A stretch of 64,000 nucleotides of DNA from a virus, in the IMG/VR virus record IMGVR_UViG_3300033153_013649, positions 95,838-159,837 of that record; one strand, written 5' to 3'. Both the position numbers and the translations under genes were made by a program. The notes below the pieces were generated by a model, which did not search any database, was not told where the DNA came from, and saw only the letters and a program-made list of their open reading frames with translations. Shown one piece after another: positions 1-5,336 of this stretch. Position 1 is the first letter of the stretch; each line of letters begins with the position of its first letter.

Positions 1-1
1 T

Positions 2-283
2 CATAGGAAAACGTATGAGTTATCTATTAGAGATCTTGTTATAAATCATTTAATATCTCTTAATTTGAATTCTGGTGTAGCTAAAGTTTTTTTACCTTAT
101 TTAGATGAAAAACTCATTAGATTAATGGCTAAGATTCCATTAAAATGTAAAGTGGATACTAAGATTAGAAAAAAAGTTGTAGTAGAAATTGCTAGAAAAC
201 TTAATATACCTCAAGAGATTATAGAACGAAATAAATATGGTTTTTGTGATGCTTTTTTAATGAAAGATAAAGGAAGAAAATGA
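2..283 (+). CDS. Asparagine synthase-like protein, C-terminal end (partial)
   Basis: The reading frame is open from the first bases of the window, so this is the 3' end of a longer gene. The residues resemble the C-terminus of the asparagine synthase/amidotransferase family: a P-Y-L-D-E-K-L-I helix start, then K-K-V-V-x-E-I-A-R-K and I-I-E-R-N-K-Y-G-F, matching the family's usual P-[FY]-L-D and R-x-K-x-G-F positions. That family activates a carboxylate with ATP and amidates it. The substrate cannot be judged from this fragment. The stop overlaps the next start (ATGA). Confidence 0.6.
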   Translation, partial: HRKTYELSIRDLVINHLISLNLNSGVAKVFLPYLDEKLIRLMAKIPLKCKVDTKIRKKVVVEIARKLNIPQEIIERNKYGFCDAFLMKDKGRK

Positions 284-486
284 AATCCTTGAAATTAAAT
301 AAAGAGAAAGACGAGATTAGAAAGCCTCAAGATAAAGATAAACCGGAAAAAATTGATAAAAAAGACAAGGATTTTGAAGTTGAAAAAAAGAAGATCAAAA
401 AAGAAATAAAAGAAAAGATTCAAAAGGTTGAACTTTCGTTTGGAGATTTGATTGAAGAAGAAATAGAAAAGAGAGAAAAGGGGTAA
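280..486 (+). CDS. Charged Lys/Glu-rich small protein with tag-like C-terminus
   Basis: A 68-residue protein built almost entirely of Lys, Glu, Asp and Ile and probably helical. It overlaps the upstream gene by four bases (ATGA), which suggests translational coupling. Its last third reads L-S-F-G-D-L-I-E-E-E-I, which looks like the capsid-targeting tag found at the start of many neighbours but placed at the C-terminus. I do not recognise a family. Confidence 0.6.
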   Translation: MKSLKLNKEKDEIRKPQDKDKPEKIDKKDKDFEVEKKKIKKEIKEKIQKVELSFGDLIEEEIEKREKG

Positions 487-490
487 AATT

Positions 491-718
491 ATGCCTTATA
501 CAAAAACTGATTATCCGGATGCAATAAAAAATCTCAAAGAAGGAGCAAGAAATAAATGGATTGAGGTTTTTAATGCCGTTTTTGACGAAAAGGGAGACGA
601 AGATACAGCAAGAATGGCTGCTTGGAAAGTAGTTAAAGACAAATACGGAAAAGATTATATGAAAGAATCAATAACCTTTGAAGAAGTTATTAGAGAACAA
701 CTAAGAAAAATTAAATAA
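491..718 (+). CDS. ChaB-like domain protein
   Basis: 75 residues. Residues 1-55 match the ChaB family: P-Y-x-K-T-D-Y-P, a central F-N-A-V-F-D-E helix, then A-A-W-K-V-V-K-D-K-Y. ChaB was named in E. coli as a cation-transport regulator and recurs in phages and baculoviruses without a firm function. After it come about 20 residues with I-T-F-E-E-V-I-R-E, a C-terminal echo of the tag on the following genes. I infer a small virion-associated protein from the context. Confidence 0.7.
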   Translation: MPYTKTDYPDAIKNLKEGARNKWIEVFNAVFDEKGDEDTARMAAWKVVKDKYGKDYMKESITFEEVIREQLRKIK

Positions 719-732
719 AGGAAAAATATATT

Positions 733-924
733 ATGAGATATTCGGAATTAATTAGAGAAGCAATACACGAAGAAAAAGGCGATAAGAAGGAATATCAAGC
801 ATTTTTCAGAAAAGCTCTCAAAAAATTTGGTGTAACTGAACCAGATCAATTAGAAGGAGATAAGAAGAAAGAATTTTTTGATTATATCGATAAGAACTGG
901 AGCGCGAAATCAGAAACTGATTAG
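733..924 (+). CDS. Tagged putative internal protein with phage virion C-terminal motif
   Basis: 63 residues. The N-terminus M-R-Y-S-E-L-I-R-E fits the M-K-x-[YF]-x-E-[IF]-[IL]-x-E form of T4 capsid-targeting sequences. The rest (E-Y-Q-A-F-F-R-K-A-L-K-K-F-G-V and F-F-D-Y-I-D-K-N-W) is a short motif I know from the ends of many phage structural proteins. RBS AGGAAAAATA precedes the ATG. Likely a small protein packaged in the head and cut after the tag. Confidence 0.65.
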   Translation: MRYSELIREAIHEEKGDKKEYQAFFRKALKKFGVTEPDQLEGDKKKEFFDYIDKNWSAKSETD

Positions 925-943
925 AAAATTTATAAGGAAAAAT

Positions 944-1171
944 ATGAAATATAGAGAAATATTAAATGAAGGATTCTTTTCAGAATTTCAAATTGTAGCT
1001 GGGGATTATTTCGGGGATAAATTCGTAAAAGATATGATGAAGATCAGCCGGAAAGAATCAGATTTAGTAAAAATCATATTAGCTACGGCTAAAAAACATA
1101 AAATTGAAAAAGATAATCAGAAACTTAAAGCTTTATTAAAGATGGCTGGTATGGTAAAAGGAAATATATAA
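944..1171 (+). CDS. Tagged putative internal protein
   Basis: 75 residues starting M-K-Y-R-E-I-L-N-E, almost the same as the T4 IPIII signal M-K-T-Y-Q-E-F-I-A-E. I chose the ATG at 944 because it follows AAGGAAAAAT and puts the tag at the N-terminus; an upstream GTG-type extension would run into the preceding gene. The body is a Lys-rich helical sequence with no family I recognise. The stop overlaps the next start (TAATG). Confidence 0.65.
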   Translation: MKYREILNEGFFSEFQIVAGDYFGDKFVKDMMKISRKESDLVKIILATAKKHKIEKDNQKLKALLKMAGMVKGNI

Positions 1172-1293
1172 TGAATCATTCAGAAATATTAGAAGCAGAA
1201 TTAAAAGATGAAAAATTTTTTATTTATTTGATCAAAAACCGAATTATTAGAAAAAAATCAAAAGATCTTTTTAAAAAGAATAACAGAACTTAA
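1171..1293 (+). CDS. Tagged 40-residue peptide
   Basis: The ATG overlaps the previous stop (TAATG). The product starts M-N-H-S-E-I-L-E-A-E, a variant of the capsid-targeting tag, followed by about 30 mostly basic residues. It is very short, but the tag and tight coupling to its neighbours argue that it is translated. No family recognised. Confidence 0.5.
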   Translation: MNHSEILEAELKDEKFFIYLIKNRIIRKKSKDLFKKNNRT

Positions 1294-1296
1294 AAA

Positions 1297-1539
1297 ATGA
1301 AATATCAAGAAGCTTTAGAGAGTAGATTTGATATGAGTAGTCGTAAAAGGATTAAAAGAGATCCCAAAAAGATTATGGTTACTTTAAAAAAGAATTATCC
1401 AAATATTAAATTTGAATTGAAAGATAATGTTTTATATGGAAATAAAAATCAATTAGGATCTTATCATTATGGATCTGGAAACGAATCGATTCAAGCTATT
1501 ATAGCTAAAATGAAAATGTTAGGACTTATTAAAAAGTAA
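1297..1539 (+). CDS. Tagged putative internal protein
   Basis: 80 residues starting M-K-Y-Q-E-A-L-E-S, then a strongly basic segment (S-S-R-K-R-I-K-R-D-P-K-K) and a predicted alpha/beta remainder. A basic body after a targeting tag is what is seen in T4 internal proteins, which lie against DNA inside the head. Exact function unknown. Confidence 0.6.
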   Translation: MKYQEALESRFDMSSRKRIKRDPKKIMVTLKKNYPNIKFELKDNVLYGNKNQLGSYHYGSGNESIQAIIAKMKMLGLIKK

Positions 1540-1555
1540 AGGACCGAAAAATATT

Positions 1556-1978
1556 ATGAAATATAGAGAAATACTTGAAGGATTGAATCTTTCAGCTGCA
1601 ATTAAATCTCTTAAAATGGAAGAAGATCTTAAAACTCTTGCTAAAAAAAATCCGGGTAAAACAGGGAAACAATTAAAAAGAGAAATCATAACAATTGCTT
1701 CTAAATATATTGGAAAGTCTGAAATTAAAGATGTACATATTAAAGATCTAACACAGGAAGCTATAAAAGAATTTGATCGGATAATTAAAAAAGAAAAAAT
1801 AAGTGAAAAACTCGAACCTAATTGGATTATAGTTTTTAAGAATGGAAAAACTTTAGATATTAATAATGAACCAACAAACGTACCTTCTGAAACAGAGTAT
1901 TTTCAAACAGAGAAGGAAGCAATTAAGAGATTTAACAAGTTGAAGCTAAAAGGAAAAGCGGAAATAATAGAGGTATAA
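1556..1978 (+). CDS. Tagged putative internal protein, 140 residues
   Basis: Starts M-K-Y-R-E-I-L-E-G-L with RBS AAAGGACCG upstream. This is the largest protein of the first tagged cluster. A helical N-terminal half (A-I-K-S-L-K-M-E-E-D-L-K) is followed by a W-I-I-V-F-K-N-G-K-T-L beta-hairpin-like C-terminal half. I know no family match. Position between other tagged genes suggests it is co-packaged. Confidence 0.6.
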   Translation: MKYREILEGLNLSAAIKSLKMEEDLKTLAKKNPGKTGKQLKREIITIASKYIGKSEIKDVHIKDLTQEAIKEFDRIIKKEKISEKLEPNWIIVFKNGKTLDINNEPTNVPSETEYFQTEKEAIKRFNKLKLKGKAEIIEV

Positions 1979-1984
1979 AATAAA

Positions 1985-2134
1985 ATGAAATTCGGGGAGA
2001 TTGTGAATGAAGTAAATATTGATGCTATTAGATTAAATCAACTTACTAAATATGCTAGAACTAATAAAAAAGCTAAATATCAGATTTTAAAAAAGTTAAA
2101 AGAATTAATATTAAATATTGAAAAGGAAATCTAA
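1985..2134 (+). CDS. Tagged 49-residue peptide
   Basis: Product starts M-K-F-G-E-I-V-N-E-V-N, another tag variant, followed by a short helical Lys-rich segment ending L-N-I-E-K-E-I. The stop overlaps the next ATG (TAATG). Too small to assign a function beyond the shared tag. Confidence 0.55.
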   Translation: MKFGEIVNEVNIDAIRLNQLTKYARTNKKAKYQILKKLKELILNIEKEI

Positions 2135-2319
2135 TGAATTTTGGTGATATTATAAACGAAGCTGCTTATCCAGGAAATATTGGATTTCAAGAATTAATAA
2201 ATTTTTATCGTGTAGCAAATAAAACTCAGATGAAAAAAATGCAAAACCTTATCGAAAAAGAAGATTGGTTAGGATTTAAAAAATTAATTCGAAAAACCTT
2301 AGGGATTAATTTACAATAA
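2134..2319 (+). CDS. Tagged putative internal protein, 61 residues
   Basis: Starts M-N-F-G-D-I-I-N-E-A-A, a tag variant with an I-x-E cleavage-like site. The remainder forms two probable helices (F-Q-E-L-I-N-F-Y-R and M-K-K-M-Q-N-L-I-E-K). Overlaps the upstream gene by one base. No recognised family. Confidence 0.6.
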   Translation: MNFGDIINEAAYPGNIGFQELINFYRVANKTQMKKMQNLIEKEDWLGFKKLIRKTLGINLQ

Positions 2320-2340
2320 AATACAAAGAAGTTTTTTATT

Positions 2341-2592
2341 ATGAGATATTCGGAGATAATCGAAGAAGAAATTTTAAATGAAGGTAAACTCCTTACAGGA
2401 ATTATGATAGCTTTGGTATTATTTAAAGCTGCTGGAATGATTAATCGTACTGAATCAGATCCTATTACTCGTAAAGTTGCAGCAAAAATAACTAAATTAT
2501 CAGATGAAGAATTAGAAAAATTAAAATATAAATTTAATTTTAAAATTGATAAAAAAGAAGCAATTAAAACCTTAAAAAAATTGGGGTTCTAA
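2341..2592 (+). CDS. Tagged protein with a membrane-like segment
   Basis: 83 residues: tag M-R-Y-S-E-I-I-E-E-E-I-L-N-E-G (two possible (I/L)xE sites), then a hydrophobic stretch L-T-G-I-M-I-A-L-V-L-F-K-A-A-G at residues 17-32, then a charged helical tail. A hydrophobic segment is unusual for a T4 internal protein. It could act at the membrane during DNA entry; that is speculation. Confidence 0.6.
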   Translation: MRYSEIIEEEILNEGKLLTGIMIALVLFKAAGMINRTESDPITRKVAAKITKLSDEELEKLKYKFNFKIDKKEAIKTLKKLGF

Positions 2593-2594
2593 AA

Positions 2595-2681
2595 ATGAAA
2601 TTAAATAATTATCAACCGAATTTATGGGATACCCCCGAATTGTATAGAAATTCAAAGAAATCCTCGAGAGAGGAATACTGA
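2595..2681 (+). CDS. Possible 28-residue peptide
   Basis: A short open frame beginning three bases after the preceding stop; the product contains Q-P-N-L-W-D-T-P. It has no family match, no tag and a poor RBS, so it may be non-coding trailer before the terminator. Confidence 0.25.
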   Translation: MKLNNYQPNLWDTPELYRNSKKSSREEY

Positions 2682-2706
2682 AGATAATTTAAATTGTAAT
2701 GATCTT

Positions 2707-2740
2707 AATGGAATCTTCAGTTAGAGAATTCCATTTTTTA
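2707..2740 (+). terminator. Intrinsic terminator after first tagged cluster
   Basis: Perfect 8-bp stem AATGGAAT/ATTCCATT (2707-2714 with 2728-2735) followed by a T-rich run. It closes the transcript of the first tagged cluster. Confidence 0.75.
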
Positions 2741-2772
2741 TTTGAATAAAATTAAAATATAAAGGAAATAAT

Positions 2773-2877
2773 ATGAGTTCAGGACGTACAGCTAAAATAA
2801 AGAAACGGGAAAAGAAAAGGGTTCATCTTGAAAATATTAAACGAAAAAAAGAAATCAAAAAAGCAAAAAAAGATTGA
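2773..2877 (+). CDS. Small highly basic peptide
   Basis: 34 residues dominated by Lys and Arg, with RBS AAAGGAAAT. The stop codon overlaps the -35 element of the next promoter. Possibly an RNA- or DNA-binding peptide; only composition supports that. Confidence 0.5.
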   Translation: MSSGRTAKIKKREKKRVHLENIKRKKEIKKAKKD

Positions 2878-2902
2878 CAAATAAAGAATTATTTAGTATA
2901 TT
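2874..2902 (+). promoter_or_regulatory. Promoter TTGACA-17-TATATT
   Basis: TTGACA at 2874-2879 and TATATT at 2897-2902, with the ATTTAG spacer end shared by the other promoters of this class in the window. It points into the first tRNA cluster and its structured leader. Confidence 0.8.
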
Positions 2903-2904
2903 TA

Positions 2905-3092
2905 GTACATGGGTTCTTTGAAATTTTAAGCTATAGTTTAATATAGATTCAAGAGACATACTGGTATAACTATAGCTAGGCCAAACTATAGTTTGGCTTC
3001 CGGGATGAAGGAAGATTTGGCGGTACTAAATAATTAATCTAACTTGAATCGGATTTAAAAACCGACCTTCTAAAAAAAGGTAACCGCCATTT
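2905..3092 (+). ncRNA. Structured leader RNA before tRNA cluster, unknown class
   Basis: No gene is visible here. Paired elements seen by eye: AGCTATAGTT (2929-2938) with AACTATAGCT (2968-2977); a perfect palindrome GCCAAACTATAGTTTGGC at about 2980-2997; CTTCC/GGAAG just after; and GGCGGT (3019-3024) with ACCGCC (3083-3088). The CTATAG strand occurs three times, so alternative pairings are possible. There is no T-run, so transcription likely continues into the tRNAs. I cannot match it to a known RNA family. Confidence 0.45.
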
Positions 3093-3164
3093 GGAATCGT
3101 GGATCATTGGTAGATCACCTGTCTGTCGAACAGGTTTAAATGGGTTCGATTCCCATCGATTCCG
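3093..3164 (+). tRNA. tRNA-Asp (GUC)
   Basis: Acceptor GGAATCG/CGATTCC, D stem GATC/GATC, anticodon stem CCTGT/ACAGG with loop CTGTCGA (anticodon GTC), T arm ATGGG-TTCGATT-CCCAT. The 3' CCA is not encoded. Confidence 0.93.
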
Positions 3165-3200
3165 CTTCCGCAAACATATAAGTTTTTTATCAAATTTTTT

Positions 3201-3274
3201 GCTGCCGTAGCTCAAGAGGGTAGAGCGTCTCACTTGTAATGAGAAAGTTGGGGGATCGTGGCCTCCCGGTAGCT
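3201..3274 (+). tRNA. tRNA-Thr (UGU)
   Basis: Acceptor GCTGCCG/CGGTAGC, D stem GCTC/GAGC, anticodon stem TCTCA/TGAGA with loop CTTGTAA (anticodon TGT). The T stem GGGGG/CCTCC encloses an atypical loop ATCGTGG instead of TTCRANN, which may weaken elbow formation. No encoded CCA. Confidence 0.82.
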
Positions 3275-3285
3275 CGAGAATTATT

Positions 3286-3363
3286 CTAGAAGTGAAGGAG
3301 TCTGGCTTTCCTTGTCCGCTTTGGAAGCGGGATATCTCGTCGGTTCGAATCCGGCCTTCTAGA
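3286..3363 (+). tRNA. tRNA-Pro (UGG)
   Basis: Acceptor CTAGAAG/CTTCTAG, D stem AAGG/CCTT, anticodon stem TCCGC/GCGGG with loop TTTGGAA (anticodon TGG), and a canonical TTCGAAT T loop. No encoded CCA. Confidence 0.88.
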
Positions 3364-3453
3364 CAAAGGTTTCGAGGGTTAAATCCTTGAAATTATTAAT
3401 TTCTAAAATAAAACCCCTTAAGATTAATAGATCCGTAGACAACTACATAATTC

Positions 3454-3534
3454 GGAACGGCGTTCAACGGTGAGATAAGCTGACTGTAAATCAGTGGCCT
3501 ACGTGCTTTGATGGTTCGAATCCATCCCGTTCCA
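3454..3534 (+). tRNA. tRNA-Tyr (GUA)
   Basis: Acceptor GGAACGG/CCGTTCC, anticodon stem GCTGA/TCAGT with loop CTGTAAA (anticodon GTA), a 15-base variable region as expected for bacterial class II tRNA-Tyr, T arm GATGG-TTCGAAT-CCATC. The D stem is weak. Confidence 0.87.
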
Positions 3535-3539
3535 CAATT

Positions 3540-3612
3540 TCCTGGGTAGTTTAATTGGAAGAACGCTGCACTGTTAATGCAGATGATGAAAGTTCGATTC
3601 TTTCCCCGGGAG
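3540..3612 (+). tRNA. tRNA-Asn (GUU)
   Basis: Acceptor TCCTGGG/CCCGGGA, D stem GTTT/GAAC, anticodon loop CTGTTAA (anticodon GTT) in a TGCA/TGCA stem, T loop TTCGATT. It ends eight bases before the start of the first ParB-like gene. Confidence 0.88.
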
Positions 3613-3620
3613 CTTTTATT

Positions 3621-4028
3621 ATGATAAAATATTTTAAAAAAAATCCTCATATTCTTAAAGCGATAAATATTTTAGAAATAAATTATAGAGCTGGATCTGA
3701 TATTTTATTTGGTATAAATAAATTCAAAGAATTATTTATTAATATTCAAAAGGAAGGAATAAAATATCCTATAATTTGTGTTCTAGATATTAATAAAGAT
3801 TTTAAAATAAGATTTGGTAATAGAAGAGTAATTATAGCAAGACTTCTAAGAATTAAAGAAGTTCCAGTTCTTTTATATTATAATAAAAAAGAAAAGGGAA
3901 TTCTGCCTATTGATAATATAAAAGGGAGGACTGTTACTAAAGAAGAATTATGTATGTTCTTTGAAAACGATAAAAATATTCCTGGACTAAAATATCTTTT
4001 GGAGATTTTTAATGATAGTATATGCTGA
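3621..4028 (+). CDS. ParB/Srx-like domain protein, copy 1
   Basis: 135 residues from the ATG at 3621; a longer frame would run back into tRNA-Asn. It contains I-K-Y-P-I-I-C-V-L then I-R-F-G-N-R-R-V-I-I-A-R-L-L-R-I-K-E-V-P-V-L, the core of the ParB N-terminal/sulfiredoxin-like fold in which G-x-R-R helps bind a nucleotide. It is only that core: no helix-turn-helix and no second domain. It is the most divergent of four paralogues, and its end overlaps copy 2. DNA binding, nuclease or nucleotide chemistry are all possible. Confidence 0.6.
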   Translation: MIKYFKKNPHILKAINILEINYRAGSDILFGINKFKELFINIQKEGIKYPIICVLDINKDFKIRFGNRRVIIARLLRIKEVPVLLYYNKKEKGILPIDNIKGRTVTKEELCMFFENDKNIPGLKYLLEIFNDSIC

Positions 4029-4497
4029 ACCGGAAGTTAAAGAAGTGATATTAAGATTTTCTTTTAAAAAAGAGAATTATAATAAAACTCAAACTCTTGA
4101 TATAGAAATAAAGAATTATAAAAAGTTAAAAAGTAATATTATAAAATACGGAATAGTTCATCCTTTAATTGGTAATAGTTTATATAAAAATAATAGAAAT
4201 TATCCTTATGTTATAAAATATGGAATTAGAAGATTTCATATTGCAAAAGAACTCGGTATACAAAGAATTCCAATATTGATATATGATTTACCTATATTAG
4301 AAGAATCCAAGAAGATAAATTGTAAATATAAATATAAAATCAATAATATGGAAGATTTATCAAAGTTATTTAAAGCTCATATTTCTAATTATCAAGTTCC
4401 AGATAATCTTATTACTCCAGGGTATGAAAATATTCCAGCAGGATTAAAAATTTTTATTAATTTATATAATACTTATCAAGAGGATTTATTCAAATGA
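4012..4497 (+). CDS. ParB/Srx-like domain protein, copy 2
   Basis: 161 residues starting M-I-V-Y-A-E-P, a start shared with copies 3 and 4. ParB-like core: I-V-H-P-L-I-G-N-S, I-K-Y-G-I-R-R-F-H-I-A-K-E-L-G, R-I-P-I-L-I-Y-D. The ATG lies 17 bases inside copy 1 and the stop overlaps copy 3 (ATGATAG), so copies 1-3 form a translationally coupled set. Closest in sequence to copy 4. Confidence 0.6.
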   Translation: MIVYAEPEVKEVILRFSFKKENYNKTQTLDIEIKNYKKLKSNIIKYGIVHPLIGNSLYKNNRNYPYVIKYGIRRFHIAKELGIQRIPILIYDLPILEESKKINCKYKYKINNMEDLSKLFKAHISNYQVPDNLITPGYENIPAGLKIFINLYNTYQEDLFK

Positions 4498-4952
4498 TAG
4501 TATACGCTGAACCAGATCCTTGGAAAGCTCAACCTAAAGATATATTTCGAAAAGATTTTAATATCGGTGGTCCGACAATGACTTCGAAAGAAGGATTTCA
4601 GAAATTAGAAAATAATATCAGAGAAAATAGAATGTTTCATCCTTTGATAGGAATAGCTTTACAAAATTGTCCATGGATTATTCAAATGGGAAATAGAAGA
4701 CTACTGATCGCTCGAAGATTAAAAATGGAAAAAGTTCCGATGATTATATATAGCCTTCCCCCTCTTGTACATCCTCGAGTGCATCCAAAACCAGGAACTT
4801 ATATAAAAAGAATTAAAGATTTTGAAGAAATTACAGCTTTGTTTTGTAAGGAAGGATTAGATTTTCCCGAAGAGAGTCGACGCAGAGACGGAGTCCCGCA
4901 TGGATTACAATTAATGAAAGATTTATTTAGAAAATGTGTTGACTTTGATTAA
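4494..4952 (+). CDS. ParB/Srx-like domain protein, copy 3
   Basis: 152 residues starting M-I-V-Y-A-E-P. Core motifs: F-H-P-L-I-G-I-A, I-I-Q-M-G-N-R-R-L-L-I-A-R-R-L-K, K-V-P-M-I-I-Y. The last base of the stop codon is also the first base of tRNA-Cys, so the coding and tRNA genes abut. The C-terminal third (D-F-E-E-I-T-A-L-F) aligns with the other copies. Confidence 0.6.
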   Translation: MIVYAEPDPWKAQPKDIFRKDFNIGGPTMTSKEGFQKLENNIRENRMFHPLIGIALQNCPWIIQMGNRRLLIARRLKMEKVPMIIYSLPPLVHPRVHPKPGTYIKRIKDFEEITALFCKEGLDFPEESRRRDGVPHGLQLMKDLFRKCVDFD

Positions 4953-5031
4953 GTACTCGTAGCCAAGTGGTTTCACGGCAGCGGTCTGCAAAACCGTTAT
5001 ATATCGCGGGTTCGAATCCCGCCGAGTACTC
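4952..5031 (+). tRNA. tRNA-Cys (GCA)
   Basis: Acceptor AGTACTC/GAGTACT, D stem GCC/GGC, anticodon stem GCGGT/ACCGT with loop CTGCAAA (anticodon GCA), T arm GCGGG-TTCGAAT-CCCGC. Slightly long variable loop. It shares one base with the upstream stop codon. Confidence 0.88.
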
Positions 5032-5047
5032 TATTATATTTCTAAAC

Positions 5048-5116
5048 GTGCCTGAGCTAAAACAGCTAATAATATTTCAAATCTCGTGAAGGTGGGTTCG
5101 ATTCCTCCCAGGCGCG
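5048..5116 (+). tRNA. tRNA-like gene, anticodon unresolved
   Basis: Acceptor GTGCCTG/CAGGCGC pairs fully, and a TTCGATT T loop is present with one T-stem mismatch. The D arm is reduced to AGCT-AAAAC-AGCT without the GG of the D loop, and the anticodon arm barely pairs. By spacing the anticodon would be TTC (Glu). Either a decayed tRNA or one with an unusual fold. Confidence 0.5.
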
Positions 5117-5137
5117 CAAAATTAATTAAAAAAGAGG

Positions 5138-5167
5138 TTGACAAACTATTATAGGATTTAGTACATT
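5138..5167 (+). promoter_or_regulatory. Promoter TTGACA-18-TACATT
   Basis: TTGACA at 5138-5143 and TACATT at 5162-5167, preceded by the shared ATTTAG. It drives a long untranslated leader and the 639-residue protein gene. Confidence 0.72.
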
Positions 5168-5173
5168 ATTATA

Positions 5174-5336
5174 AAAATTATAAGGCATAGAGAGTTCCTT
5201 TTAATTATCACTCCCATAGAATAATACTCTCCGCCTTTAAATTTTTAGAGTAAAAACAAAAGGGGTTCCTATTTGAATCGATTGAGAGTCAACAATTACC
5301 CCTCGTTTGAAACTCTAATAAAGGGGAAATAAAAAA
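5174..5336 (+). promoter_or_regulatory. Long structured 5' leader
   Basis: About 160 untranslated bases. By eye, AGAGAGT near 5190 can pair with ACTCTC near 5227 inside a GGC/GCC closure, and GAGAGT near 5285 with ACTCT near 5312. Several GGGG and CCCC tracts could pair with the ribosome site (AAGGGGAAAT). This suggests post-transcriptional control, but no known riboswitch consensus was found. Confidence 0.4.

Noticed and set aside
2903-3092. The leader as a tmRNA, riboswitch or RNase P catalytic half
   Set aside because: None of the conserved tmRNA ends, known riboswitch cores or RNase P catalytic signatures could be found.
3555-3620. Coding frames beginning inside tRNA genes (also at 8909, 10362 and 12337)
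   Set aside because: The apparent early starts lie in well-formed tRNAs; a later start with a ribosome site exists in three cases and a non-AUG start is likelier in the fourth.
3039-3650. Minus-strand open frames across the tRNA cluster
   Set aside because: They read tRNA genes backwards and have no ribosome sites or protein-like content.
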